DNA from: Dactylorhiza incarnata
Taxonomy: Eukaryota; Streptophyta; Magnoliopsida; Asparagales; Orchidaceae
NCBI GenBank assembly: GCA_033032865.1
Contig: JAWHQI010000121.1
Location: forward strand, 4,588,001-4,652,000
DNA length: 64,000 nt
Reading direction: 5' to 3'
Shown: piece by piece, positions 41,183 to 52,958 of the stretch
How positions within the stretch are numbered: position 1 is the stretch's first letter
Layout of the letters: every line of letters begins with the position of its first letter
The notes under the pieces: model-generated
Told to the model about the DNA's origin: nothing
The model's database searches: none
What the model saw: only the letters and a program-made list of their open reading frames with translations
Position numbers and translations under genes: made by a program

Positions 41183-43524
41183 CACTTACATATTGCACTC
41201 TTTCTAGTGCCACCACATACACATTTCATGAGTGACAATACTCACACACAATCCAAAGTCATTAACTACTACCCGAATTTTGTGTAAATCGTACACAAAA
41301 GAGAAAACCTTATCCGAGATATTTCAATTTCGATGAGGCGTTTACTTGGGTTTAAACATGTACGAACCTACGTACGAATCCTACCAAGAAAACTATGAAC
41401 TCCACTATTTGTGAACCTACTCATGATTCCAACTCAATTGGACACACATCCAAAGATCAGGTTCCCAAACCAACAATCTCTAAACTCACGACAAATAAAT
41501 ATTATAGTATCGTGCCAACAACTCAATTTTGAAGGAATCACTTTCACTCCATCTTGTGGTAGACTAAAAACTCTTCACAAGCGTGCTACGCGTGAATATT
41601 TTTCCTTGATTATTCTAACCGTTGGAGAAGAATTATTCTCAGCCATTTTGAGAAGATATGTTTCCTTATTTCTTTCTTCTAGCCGTTGGAGAAGAATATT
41701 TGATATATATTCTCAAGAGAGCTGCTAATATAATGATTATTATAATTGTTGTTTGAAAGTTTTTTTTTGCTCTCTCTCCAGAATTTTGTCGGCCAAGCTT
41801 TCATGCAAGCTTCTCTCCTCCGACAGAAATAAGTTTTGCACTTCTTCTCCTCAGAGCAGTCGACAGGATTCAAGAATATAAAAGATATTATTTGTTGTGA
41901 TCCAACCGACTCTCAGTGTTCCGATCAAGGCTTTCAAGATTAAGTGTCTTCTTCCTCCTACTTCTCCTTCAGAGCTTTACAATAAAAAGAAGAAGAAGAC
42001 CTAAACTCTCAAGATCTGATCAAGTCAAATCTCAAGGAGATTTCAAGAAGATTATTTGTTAATCTAAAGTTTTGTAAAAAGCCTTTGTAATTTTTGTAAG
42101 AGGTTTTCCTCCGAGTTTTGTAGATCCTTGTTGAAGGATTGAGTGTAGGAGTGGTTTGCTCCGAGTGTAGCAGTTTTGACTCTGAGTTGTAGGAGATATT
42201 TTCTCTGAGTTTTAGTGAAGTAGCCTAGTCTAGCCAGGAGAGCTAGATAAGTGAGGGAAAGTGCATGTACCCATTCTGGGGAACCAATATAAATCCTTGC
42301 GCTGTGCTGTGCTTATGCTATTTGGTTTTCTGTGTGCTTTTATTTCTTATAATCTTTTTTAATTCCACTTAAAGCCATAGAAACCACCTATTCACCCCCA
42401 TCTAGGTGATTTAGGCCGCAACTAGATATTTTCACACTTACATATTGCACTCTTTCTAGTGCCACCACATACACATTTCATGAGTGACAATACTCACACA
42501 CAATCCAAAGTCATTAACTACTACCCGAATTTTGTGTAAATCGTACACAAAAGAGAAAACCTTATCCGAGATATTTCAATTTCGATGAGGCGTTTACTTG
42601 GGTTTAAACATGTACGAACCTACGTACGAATCCTACCAAGAAAACTATGAACTCCACTATTTGTGAACCTACTCATGATTCCAACTCAATTGGACACACA
42701 TCCAAAGATCAGGTTCCCAAACCAACAATCTCTAAACTCACGACAAATAAATATTATAGTATCGTGCCAACAACTCAATTTTGAAGGAATCACTTTCACT
42801 CCATCTTGTGGTAGACTAAAAACTCTTCACAAGCGTGCTACGCGTGAATATTTTTCCTTGATTATTCTAACCGTTGGAGAAGAATTATTCTCAGCCATTT
42901 TGAGAAGATATGTTTCCTTATTTCTTTCTTCTAGCCGTTGGAGAAGAATATTTGATATATATTCTCAAGAGAGCTGCTAATATAATGATTATTATAATTG
43001 TTGTTTGAAAGTTTTTTTTTTGCTCTCTCTCCAGAATTTTGTCGGCCAAGCTTTCATGCAAGCTTCTCTCCTCCGACAGAAATAAGTTTTGCACTTCTTC
43101 TCCTCAGAGCAGTCGACAGGATTCAAGAATATAAAAGATATTATTTGTTGTGATCCAACCGACTCTCAGTGTTCCGATCAAGGCTTTCAAGATTAAGTGT
43201 CTTCTTCCTCCTACTTCTCCTTCAGAGCTTTACAATAAAAAGAAGAAGAAGACCTAAACTCTCAAGATCTGATCAAGTCAAATCTCAAGGAGATTTCAAG
43301 AAGATTATTTGTTAATCTAAAGTTTTGTAAAAACCCTTTGTAATTTTTGTAAGAGGTTTTCCTCCGAGTTTTGTAGATCCTTGTTGAAGGATTGAGTGTA
43401 GGAGTGGTTTACTCCGAGTCTAGGAGTTTTGACTCTGAGTTGTAGGAGATATTTTCTCTGAGTTTTAGTGAAGTAGCCTAGTCTAGCCAGGAGAGCTAGA
43501 TAAGTGAGGGCAAGTGGACGTACC
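40335..43524 (+). repeat. 1.25-kb tandem duplications: truncated B LTR joined to D sequence
   Basis: Unit = B LTR from 'tgctacgcgtg' to its end plus about 400 bp of D flank ending 'cttcacaagcgtgct'. Starts are at 40335, 41584 and 42836. LTR parts end at 41182 and 42434; D flanks are 41183-41583 and 42435-42835. The third unit is cut at 43524 by element C and resumes at 49693. At each joint the six bases tgctac are shared by the B LTR (40335-40340) and undisturbed D sequence (cgtgctacttatc at 51767), that is, 6-bp microhomology. The 105-residue ORFs at 41411 and 42663 straddle the joints and are artefacts. Confidence 0.9.
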
Positions 43525-45185
43525 TGATAAGTAGAAATTATGCTTATTTTTAGTATATAATTTAGTTTAATATTTAATATAAATTAATAATATATTATGT
43601 ATTTTTATTTATAAATTGTTTTTTTATATTATTGTACTAATTTAAGTTTTGTTTGTTTTTGTAGGTTTAATGTTGTTGTCTCGGTTCCGTGTTTGCAAAT
43701 GAAATATTTATTGAAGCCGACGCATTGGCTGAGCAAACCAACTCCGCAAGCTCATGCCGCGCCGCACAAGTCCAAGCTGCACAACGCCATCGCCGCCACC
43801 TTTGCATTTCGCCGCCAACGCCCACTTTCTCATGAATAATGTTGCGAGTTGCCGCCACGCCATCTTCGCCAACCCATGCATCATGGTCGCGCGCCTCGTC
43901 AAAGCTACACTCGTCGCGACGCCATCGTCGTCATTTACCCATACATGGCTATTCCACTACTTTTCCCATACTCCTCCACTTGCATGAAATCATTCTATAT
44001 ATATTCTCATTTAATGCCACCTCATCATGCACATTATATTTACAATATATGTGCCCCCCCCTTTATTATATTATTGTATTAATATTTTTATGCATATGAC
44101 AGCCACCTCTGAATTCATACATGCAGCCACTTCATGCCTCCTCTCTCTCCTCCCATTTAACACCATTCATGCACCTCCTCCTCCATGCATTGAACTTTCT
44201 ACTCTCTCTCCCTCATCAATATGATTCATGCATCTCCACCCCATGTGCCCCTTTATTTCTTCCATCTAGAACATTCCCCCTCTTCTATATAAAGACCCCA
44301 TTTCTCAAGCATAAGGAGGCTATTATAGTTGGAGTGTAGAGAGTTAGAGAGCAAGCTTCTATTCCTTTCAAGTATTTCTTCTTGTCTTGTCTTTATTTCT
44401 TCATGTAATAGTTAGTATTATTGTATTCTTATTTCAAGTTTAATGAATATGCACTTTGTTTCTTCTCCTCTCTTTTCTCTCTATATAATGCTTAGCTAAT
44501 TTCTTTTTGTGTTCGATCGCGATGAACTTTGCAATGAAATAATATCTTTACTTTATGTTGGCATTTGTACTTTTTATTTCGATCCGACCTTGATTTATTT
44601 CGTATCGACTCCGTATTGCTAGTATACGGTAGTAGATTTCGATCTCATATTCGAGTAGCCGAGAGGCTCGTGAATGTGAAAGATCACTCAAGGAAGGAAG
44701 GAGTTGCACGCAACCCTAGAGATAGGACAACGTAAATCCTCGGGATTGGAGTCAAATCCAATAGTGCGGGTCACTTCGATAATGCGACTTTAGTCCTTTT
44801 TGATTTGCAAAGAAATTTCGGTCAAAACGTCTAGAAGTTAGGAGACTTATTGCTCTAGCGAGAATATTTCTTAGTTTCGAATCCGTTACGGTCTTTATAA
44901 ATTTGCAAATGTTAAACTAAATTTCTCCGTTATTTTATTTCAAAGTGAATCGTCGATCGAGCACTCTTTTTCAATAGTTTATTTCTCTTTTAATTAAGTT
45001 AGTTTATTTTTATTTTCCAAAACCCAACCAATCGTTCGGTAGGATAATAGTTGATGTGTGAGTAATAGTAGTTGCCTGCCCCGAGTTTTTATACGACCTT
45101 GATATATTTTATATCTTATGCTATATTTCGATAGGTACACTTGCCTTAATAGAGTATAGATTGGAGAACACAAATTTCTCTATCA
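43525..45185 (+). repeat. 5' LTR of element C
   Basis: 1661 bp, differing from the 3' LTR by scattered substitutions and a few short indels. TATA box TATATAAA at 44286-44293. The small ORFs at 43667-44339 recur in the other LTR but overlap each other on both strands and have no recognisable product. Confidence 0.93.
44286..44293 (+). promoter_or_regulatory. TATA box in 5' LTR of element C
   Basis: TATATAAA in a C-rich context ('cccctcttctatataaagacccc'); the equivalent at 48788-48794 is TATATAA. A run 'aagcataaggaggctat' follows and probably lies near the transcript start. Confidence 0.6.
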
Positions 45186-45191
45186 AGTTTT

Positions 45192-45208
45192 TGGCGCCGT
45201 TGCCGGGG
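45192..45208 (+). other. Primer-binding site of element C (tRNA-Asp type)
   Basis: TGGCGCCGTTGCCGGGG, six bases after the LTR, the site used by Athila-type Gypsy elements (complement of tRNA-Asp). Confidence 0.85.
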
Positions 45209-45502
45209 AACATTTGTCAATATTAAGAAAACGTCGTCGTTATTACTTCTACAAAAATACAAAAAAAAATATTATATATTATAATTAACCCACATCATCG
45301 TTTTTCTACCCCACCTAAATTCCTAGAAAGGACGCTTTGGGTTTGAATTCTCATCACAGCCTCTAGTACCGCTGCAAACCCCTCACAGGGTAGATCTCGG
45401 GAAGTTCAGGACTAACATAATCCGTCTAAAAAAGAAAAATTAAAAAAAATCAAAAAAATTAAATTTTCTCTTCTTCTTTTTTGTAAAAGCTTTTTTTTTA
45501 TC
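45209..45502 (+). other. Leader of element C with a block shared with unit E
   Basis: AT-rich except for about 45330-45425, where 'ctagtaccg..gc.aacccctcacagggta...ctcgggaagttca' aligns by eye with 56915-57007 in unit E. Confidence 0.6.
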
Positions 45503-46473
45503 ATGGAATCATCTTCTTTTTGCACTCTTTGCGGGTCGCCCGACCATTTTAATTTTGCATATTTTTCGGGAACCCCTCCCTCATATGGTTTCAATTTTTC
45601 TGGAGTAAGTCAAAGTGACCAATTTGACTTTTACTCCAATTTTTACCCTACATGGGAGGTGGGGAACCCGTCTTATTTTTCGCATGATTTTGCCCTGCAA
45701 AGCGCCGCGCCTCCAATTTTTAATTCTATCGATAATTGGTATCTTGAATTGCAAATTTCTTTAAATAATATTAATTCGCATTTTAAGACCATTATTGATT
45801 ATTTTTCTTGTGAGGCCGCGTCTTTTTCTTCGTCTTCTTCTCCGTCTCCTCCAATTTCTTTATGTAATGAGTCACCGGATATCCCGTCTTGTTTTATTCC
45901 TCTCGAGGAAGATAACTATTCGGATGTTCCGGATTGTTTCCTTCCTCCTTTGGATGACACACATATGGATACTCCGACGTGCTTCTTACCTTTTGAGGAT
46001 GACGAGCCATCTCAAAATTTTCCTTCTTTTTCTGAAGACGTATGTGATTCCATGTCAAGTTTAACTTCAATTGTTCCAACTTTTCTAGTTTTAGAAAATC
46101 TTTTTCTTCTTCTTCTTTTATTTTAGATAATTCCTCTTTAGTTCTTTCTACCCCTTCTTCTCCCGAAATTTCACAAGATTCACTTTCTCCTTGTGAAATT
46201 TCCGTTAATGAAATTTCTTTTTCTACTTCTTTTATTCCTCTTTCTATTTCTTCCTCTATTATTTCTTCTTCTTTTGACGACCCATTCTTTCCCCTTTTAC
46301 ATACGGTGGAGTTCTTCTATAACTCAGTCCGTACATTTTTGGGCGTCATTCCTTTGAAGAATCCACCACATGTCGGTGCGATTCTTCATTTCTTCTTTTT
46401 TCTTATTTACTCTCCTAAGCACATACTTAGGGAGTTACCTCTTCATCTTAGTTTTTATTTTCCATTTAGCTAA
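45503..46473 (+). pseudogene. Gag-like or orphan ORF of element C, one frameshift
   Basis: 45503-46126 encodes 207 residues beginning with a half zinc knuckle (CTLCGSPDH at 7-15), an aromatic-rich region and Ser/Asp-rich repeats of the form PxCFxPxxDD (near 128-168). The next forward frame is open from about 46060 (CSNFSSFRKSFSSSSFILDNSS) to TAA at 46471-46473. It ends in a hydrophobic stretch (VEFFYNSVRTFLGV, ILHFFFFLIYSPKHILRELP). Together they look like one protein of about 320 residues with a single frame change near 46060-46115. I do not recognise a family. Confidence 0.55.
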
Positions 46474-48021
46474 CAAATAACGTCGGGCTCAGACGACTTT
46501 AAACAAAGAGCGCTCTTGGGAGGCACCCCCTTCTTACCATTTTTGTTCTTTCTTTTTCTGTTTATTTTGTTTTGCAGGAATAAAACCTTCGACGGTTCGT
46601 TTGGCTCCATCTTCTCTTCCTTAGGCCTGAGTCGGTTTCCAGCTCAAGCATGGGGGAGCGACATCAGCATTCGGCCTCACGAATTCGGGGAAGTCATTTT
46701 TTTTATTTACGTTATTGCACCCCCCCCCCCCCCCCCCCCCCCCCCTCTTCTTTTCTTCTTTTTTTCCTCATACTTACTATTCAACATTGAGGTCAATGTT
46801 GAACTTTAAGCATGGGGGAGTGTTTTCCCTTACTTTTCAAGTCTTTCAAAAAAAACACACAAAAATTATGAAATCAAAACAAAATCAAAAAAATTATTAT
46901 AGTACTATTTTGTTTCTTTAGTCTTATCAAAAATCCAAAAAAATTTGAAAAATGCAAAACCCAAAAAAATCAAAAAAATAGAAAATTCCAAAAAAGATCA
47001 TATTTCAAAATCCAAAAAAAATGAAAAATACAAAATATAATAAACTCCTTGCTTAGTCTTTTTGTTATTTTTAGAAATTTAGTGAGTTTGTTTATAAGTA
47101 TTTCTATTATTTTTTATTTGCTTATCTTTTATTTCATCATATTTAGTTAAATCTAATATTTAGTAATTTAGTTTGAAGAATTATCTTATGGTTTAAATTT
47201 GCATAGAGTAACTTATTTAGCATCTTTTTCTCTTTTATTTTAAATAGTTTCAATTTTGTAGTAATTTTGCTTAACAATTTTGGATTCTAATTATTTCTAC
47301 CGCATGCTTTTAGACTCTTAGGAAATTTCAATTTACTAGTGTTGCTCTCTAGTATTTTAGTTTATTTTCTAAAAAGTTTTGGTTAACCTCTTATCCTTAC
47401 CCCAATTCTTCTTTTTCTTTTTATTAATTGTTAGATCATATGTCATGGGAATAATGGGATGTTAGTTTCTTATTCTCTGGTAAACATATGCAACCCAAAA
47501 ATGAAGAGAGGAATTAAAAGTTCATATATGTCGTGGGAAGTGATAGGATGTGTCTATAATTTTCTGGTATTACATATATTTTTTATTTAAAAAAAAAATT
47601 AGTGGGGTGTGAAAAAAATATTGATGATCACCTCCAATCAAAGACCTCTTCATGTTGATTTCCTCCCCAAATCCCTTAGCCAATAATATTGTCTTAGATT
47701 TTAAATTAAAATATTGGGAGAGCATAAGTAGTAGGTTGCATTTTTCCTTAAGTTTCTTTAAAGTTATGGTATTATAAGTTTAATCTAACCTTGTTGTTAA
47801 TTACTCAATCTTGTTTGATAGTAAAATATTTTGAGGCTAAATATTTTTCTCTTTTCATGTTAATTTCATAATTTTGGACTTATTTTTAAATCCCTAAGTT
47901 TTATTTTTAACTTTCTTTTGATTTAATAAATTATTAGTTTAATTGAAAATTTTATTTATGTCTTATAAATATTTCTCATTCTTTTGCTCTGGAATTGCAA
48001 AAGCTCAAGTATGTGGGTATT
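46474..48021 (+). other. Noncoding tail of element C
   Basis: Contains the Athila-like phrases near 46485-46530, a run of 26 C (46720-46745), an A-rich stretch with repeated 'ccaaaaaaat' (46847-47045) and otherwise AT-rich unique sequence up to the 3' LTR. No ORF is credible and no clear polypurine tract is seen; 'gtatgtgggtatt' just before the LTR is the best candidate. Confidence 0.65.
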
Positions 48022-49687
48022 TGATAAGTAGAAATTATGTTTATTTTTAGTATATAATTTAGTTTAATATTTAATATAAATTAATAATATATTATGTATT
48101 TTTATTTATAAATTGTTTCTTTTTATATTATTGTACTAATTTAAGTTTTGTTTGTTTTTGTAGGTTTAATGTTGTTGTCTCGCTTCCGCGTTTGCAAATG
48201 AAATATTTATTGAAGCCGTCGCATTGGCTGAGCAAACCAATTTCGCAAGCTGATGCCGCGCCGCATAAGTCCAAGCTGCACAACGCCATCGCCGCCACCT
48301 TTGCATTTCGCCGCCAACGCCAACTTTCTCATGAATAATGTTGCGAGTTGCCGCCACGCCATCTTCGCCAACCCATGCATCATGGTCGCGCGCCTCGTCA
48401 AAGCTACACTCGCCGCGACGCCATCGTCGTCATTTACCCATACATGGTTATTCCACCACCTTTCCCATACTCCTCCACTTGCATGAAATCATTCTATATA
48501 TATTCTCATTTAATGCCACCTCATCATGCACATTATATTTACAATATATGTGCCCCCCCCTTTATTATATTATTGTATTAATATTTTTATGCATATGACA
48601 GCCACCTCTGAATTCATGCATGGAGCCACTTCACGCCTCCTCTCTCTCCTCCCATTTAACACCATTCATGCACCTCCTCCTCCATGCGTTGAACTTTCTC
48701 CTCCTCTCTCTCCCTCATCAATATGATTTATGCATCTCTACCCCATGTGCCCCTTCATTTCTTCCATCTACAACATTCCCCCTCTTCTATATAAGGACCC
48801 CATTTCTCAAGCATAAGGAGGCTAATATAGTTGGAGTGTAGAGAGTTAGAGAGCAAGCTTCTATTCCTTTCAAGTATTTCTTCTTGTCTTGTCTTTATTT
48901 CTTCATGTAATAGTTAGTATTGTTGTATTCTTATTTCAAGTTTAATGAATATGCACTTTTTTTCTTCTCCTCTCTTTTCTCTCTATATAATGCTTAGCTA
49001 ATTTCTTTTTGTGTTCGATCGCGATGAACTTTGCAATGAAATAATATCTTTATTTTATGTTGACATTTGTACTTTTTATTTCGATCCGACCTTGATTTAT
49101 TTCGTATTGACACCGTATAGCTAGTATACGGTAGTAGATTCCGATCTCATATTCGAGTAGCTGAGAGGCTCGTGAATGTGAAAGATCACTCAAGGAAGGA
49201 AGGAGTTGCACGCAACCCTAGAGATAGGATGACGTAAATCCTCCGAATTGGAGTCAAATCCAATAGTGTGGGTCACTTCGATAATGCAACTTTAGGCCTT
49301 TTTGATTTGCAAAGAGATTTCAGTCAAAACGTCTAGAAGTTAGGAGACTTATTGCTCTAGCGAGAATATTTCTTAGTTTCGAATCCGTCACGGTCTTTAT
49401 AAATTTGCAAATGTTAAACTAAATTTCTCCATTATTTTATTTCAAAGTGAATCGTCGATCGAGCACTCTTTTCAATAGTTTATTTCTCTTTTAATTAAGT
49501 TAGTTTATTTTTATTTTCCAAAAACCTAACCAATCGTTCGGTAGGATAATAGTTGATGCGTGAGTAATAGTAGTTGCCTGCCCCGAGTTTTTATACGACC
49601 TTGATATATTTTATATCCTATGCTATATTTTGATAAGTACACTTGCCTTAATCGAGTATAGATTGGAGAACCCAAATTTCTCTAACA
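48022..49687 (+). repeat. 3' LTR of element C
   Basis: 1666 bp, same ends as 43525-45185; TATA box at 48788-48794. It is followed directly by the target duplication GTACC. Confidence 0.93.
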
Positions 49688-49692
49688 GTACC

Positions 49693-49856
49693 CATTCTGG
49701 GAAACCACTATAAATCCTTGCGTTGTGCTGTGCTTGTGCTCTTTGGTTTTCTGTGTGCTTTTATTTCTTATAATCTTTTTTTAATTCCGCTTAAAGCCAT
49801 AGAAACCACCTATTCACCCCCCTCTAGGTGATTTAGGCCGCAACTAGATACTTTCA
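49693..49856 (+). repeat. Fragment of B LTR (rest of third tandem unit)
   Basis: Resumes the LTR at 'cattctgggaaacc' after element C and ends 'gatactttca', joined to D flank as in the other units. Confidence 0.9.
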
Positions 49857-50631
49857 CACTTTCATATTGCACTCTTTCTAGTGCCACCACATACACATTT
49901 CATGAGTGACAATACTCATACACAATCCAAAGTCATTAACTACTACCCAAATTTTGTGTAAATCATACACAAAAGAGAAAACCTTATCCGAGATATTTCA
50001 ATTTCGATGAGGCATTTACTTGGGTTTAAACATGTACGAACCTACGTACGATCCTACCAAGAAAACTATGAACTCCACTGTTTGTGAACCTACTCATGAT
50101 TCCAACTCAATTTGATACACATCCAAAGATCAGGTTCCCAAACCAACAATCTCTAAACTCACGACAAATAAATATTATAGTATCGTGCCAACAACTCAAT
50201 TTTGAAGGAATCACTTTCACTCCATCTTGTGGTAGACTAAAAACTCTTCACGAGCGTGCCACTTATCAAGTAACACATATATCAAATTTCATCATCAGTA
50301 CGTTGCGAGGTCCAACTCATATCCGGTAAAAACTACATCGTTACGCAACAATTAAATTTTAACTCGTCCGCTATAATCACGATTCATGTTAATGCTTCAC
50401 GAGCACCATGTACAAAACTACCATATCATCAAAAATGAGCTTGACTCTCAAAGTCATACAAGAGAAAGATAAAGCTCCAATGAGAATCCAAAATAAAGAG
50501 GGTATATGCTTGACACATATAACAAAACATTGCTCATAAGTGCGACTACACGCGCACACAAAACTCCAACGCATGTTACCTTACACAAAAAAGAGGGGAC
50601 AACAGATGTTATCACCACTGCTTCTTCAGGA
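49857..50631 (-). other. Element D noncoding sequence downstream of gag (first 1.5-kb unit)
   Basis: Aligns with 51367-52142 and, for its first 400 bp, with 41183-41583. In minus orientation it lies directly downstream of the gag fragment. The frames at 50084-50329 and 50389-50750 recur in the other copy but show no known domain. Confidence 0.7.
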
Positions 50632-51164
50632 CTAAGCTTGGAACCCACGTGCAACGTGACCTTGACGACCACAAAGAAAGTAGACAATAGGTGACTTTTG
50701 CCTCTTCCTTGATTCTCTTGAACTCTCATCTTTGGATTCTTCAAGGGCATGTGCTCTTTTTGATTCAGCAGCTAGCAATCTATTTCTTTCAGACTCCTCT
50801 TCCGACTCACTCTGCCCTAACAGAAAAATAAGCTTCAAGTTGCGGGCAGCTTGAATCAAAATGGGGAAACTGATAGATGTTGTTGCACGCAATCTGATCT
50901 TCCACTCCTCACGCAAGCCTTTAAAGAAATATCGCGCTTTGTCCTCATCAGTCGTCAGGATATGCTCAGCATAACGGCTCAACCGCAAAAACTCTTGGAG
51001 ATAAGTTTCCATAGACATCTCCTTTTGCCTCAACATCAGAAAATCTTCTCGTAGTATAAGGCGGGTAGTCGTCGGAATGAAATGTTCCCAGAATGACGCC
51101 GCAAACTCTTCTACAGAGATTTGGGACCAAGTACGTCGAGCAAAACGTCCACGACACTTCTCTT
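50632..51164 (-). pseudogene. Truncated gag fragment of element D
   Basis: Corresponds to the C-terminal part of the gag at 52143-52958, from about TWSQISVEEFAASF to the knuckle. The N-terminal half is absent because the 1.5-kb duplication joint at 51165 cuts it. The knuckle reads YFLCGRQGHVARGF, lacking two of the usual Cys. Confidence 0.85.
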
Positions 51165-51366
51165 GCCAGGAGAGCTAGATAAGTGAGGGAAAGTGGACGT
51201 ACCCATTCTGGGGAACCACTATAAATCCTTGCGTTGTGCTGTGCTTATGCTCTTTGGTTTTCTGTGTGGTTTTATTTCTTAAAATCTTTTTTAAATCCGC
51301 TTAAAGCCATAGAAATCACCTATTCACCCCCATCTAGGTTATTTAGGCCGCAACTAGATACTTTCA
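51165..51366 (+). repeat. B LTR fragment at the joint of the 1.5-kb duplication
   Basis: Starts 'gccaggagagctag' (LTR position equivalent to about 43486) and ends 'gatactttca', again joined to D flank. The period to the previous unit is 1511 bp (50084 to 51595). The four bases gcca are shared by the LTR and by uninterrupted D gag ('tctcatgccacc' near 52672), indicating a microhomology joint. Confidence 0.9.
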
Positions 51367-52142
51367 CAATTACATATTGCACTCTTTCTAGAGCCACCAC
51401 ATACACATTTCATGAGTGATAATACTCATACACAATCCAAAGTCATTAACTACTACCCGAATTTTGTGTAAATCATACACAAAAGAGAAAACCTTATCCG
51501 AGATATTTCAATTTCGATGAGGTGTTTACTTGGGTTTAAACATGTACGAACCTACGTACGAATCCTACCAAGAAAACTATGAACTCCACTGTTTGTGAAC
51601 CTACTCATGATTCCAACTCAACTGGACACACATCCAAAGATCAGGTTCCCAAACCAACAATCTCTAAACTCACGACAAATAAATATTATAGTATCGTGCC
51701 AACAACTCAATTTTGAAGGAATCACTTTCACTCCATCTTGTGGTAGACTAAAAACTCTTCACGAGCGTGCTACTTATCAAGTAACACATATATCAATTTT
51801 CATCATCAGTACGTTGCGAGGTCCAACTCATATCCGGTAACAACTACATCGTTACGCAACAATTAAATTTTAACTCGTCCGCTATAATCACGATTCATGT
51901 TAATGCTTCACGAGCACCATGTACAAAACTACCATATCATCAAAAATGAGCTTGACTCTCAAAGTCATACAAGAGAAAGATAAAGCTCCAATGAGAATCC
52001 AAAATAAAGAGGGTATATGCTTGACACATATAACAAAACATTGCTCATAAGCACGACTACACGCGCACACAAAACTCCAACGCATGTTACCTTACACAAA
52101 AAAGAGGGGGCAACAGATGTTATCACCACTGCTTCTTCAGGA
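51367..52142 (-). other. Element D noncoding sequence downstream of gag (second 1.5-kb unit)
   Basis: Homologous to 49857-50631 with many substitutions. Nothing resembling protease or pol is seen downstream of gag, so D as found here lacks pol. Confidence 0.7.
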
Positions 52143-52958
52143 CTAAGATTGGCACCCACGCGCAACGTGACCTTGACGGCCACAAAGAAAGTAGACAATA
52201 GGTGACTTTTGCCTCTTCCTTGATTCTCTTGAACTCTCATCTTTGGATTCTTCAAGGGCATGTGCTCTTTTTGATTTAGCAGCCAGCAATCTATTTCTTT
52301 CAGACTCCTTTTCCGACCCACTCTGCCCTAAGAGAAAAACAAGCTTCATGTTGCGGGCAGCTTGAATCAAAATGGGGAAACTGATAGATGTTGTTGCACG
52401 CAATCTGGTCTTCCACTCCTCACGCAAGCCTTTAAAGAAATATCGCGCTTTTTCCTCATTAGTCGCCACGATAAGCTCAGCATAACGGCTCAACCGCAAA
52501 AACTCTTGGAGATAAGTTTCCACAGACATCTCCTTTTGCCTCAACATCAGAAAATCTTCTCGTAGTATAAGGAAGGTAGTCGTCGGAATGAAATGTTCCC
52601 AGAATGACGCCGCAAACTCTTCTACAGAGATTTGGGACCAAGTATGTTGAGCAAAACGTCCACGACACTTCTCATGCCACCATCTCTTAGCCTCCCCAGA
52701 AAGTGTAAAGGAGATAATAGTGACCCTCAGCTCCGGCGGAACTCCTAAGGCCAAAATGAGGTCTTTAATCCATTCCAACCAATCTTGAGCATAAGCGAGT
52801 GACTCGACACCGTTAAACAAAGGTGGATGGCAACTCAAGAAGTAAGTCACCCAATCACGAGTCTCATATGTTTCTTCTCCAATAGCAGACATGGGCGCAG
52901 ATGCCACAGGGATGGGTGTCCCACCAGTAGTCGCACAGACACACTGATCTTCCATCAC
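52143..52958 (-). CDS. gag of Gypsy-like element D (271 aa)
   Basis: Open frame with the retrotransposon gag domain of Ty3/Gypsy elements: PPLFNGVESLAYAQDWLEWIK near 45-65, SGEAKRWWHEK near 87-97, TWSQISVEEFAASFWEHF near 105-122, MLRQKEMSVETYLQEFLRLSRYA near 136-158. A basic Ser/Arg-rich part leads to a C-terminal knuckle YFLCGRQGHVARGC in which the first Cys is Tyr. The pattern is closest to chromovirus-type gag as I know it. The start ATG at 52958 follows upstream stops. Whether it is expressed is unknown; the rest of the element is missing or dispersed. Confidence 0.8.
   Translation of the reverse strand: MMEDQCVCATTGGTPIPVASAPMSAIGEETYETRDWVTYFLSCHPPLFNGVESLAYAQDWLEWIKDLILALGVPPELRVTIISFTLSGEAKRWWHEKCRGRFAQHTWSQISVEEFAASFWEHFIPTTTFLILREDFLMLRQKEMSVETYLQEFLRLSRYAELIVATNEEKARYFFKGLREEWKTRLRATTSISFPILIQAARNMKLVFLLGQSGSEKESERNRLLAAKSKRAHALEESKDESSRESRKRQKSPIVYFLCGRQGHVARGCQS

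Larger units (their letters stand above)
43525..49687 (+). mobile_element. Non-autonomous Athila-like LTR retrotransposon C
   Basis: LTRs 43525-45185 and 48022-49687 (TGATAAGTAG...TCTA(A/T)CA), exact 5-bp target duplication GTACC (43520-43524 and 49688-49692). The internal region is only 2836 bp, with a tRNA-Asp-type primer site, one gag-like ORF and a long AT-rich tail, and no protease, integrase or reverse transcriptase. The phrase 'gcgctcttgggaggcac' (46509) and two 'aagcatgggggag' sites (46647, 46808) resemble conserved noncoding blocks of Athila-group elements. It inserted into a B LTR fragment after the tandem duplication. Confidence 0.92.

Noticed and set aside
41411..42980. Two identical 105-residue ORFs
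   Set aside because: They run across the artificial joint between D sequence and a truncated B LTR and exist only because of the tandem duplication.
43667..44339. ORFs of 60-86 aa conserved between the two LTRs of element C
   Set aside because: Conservation is explained by LTR duplication; the frames overlap on both strands and have no known domain.
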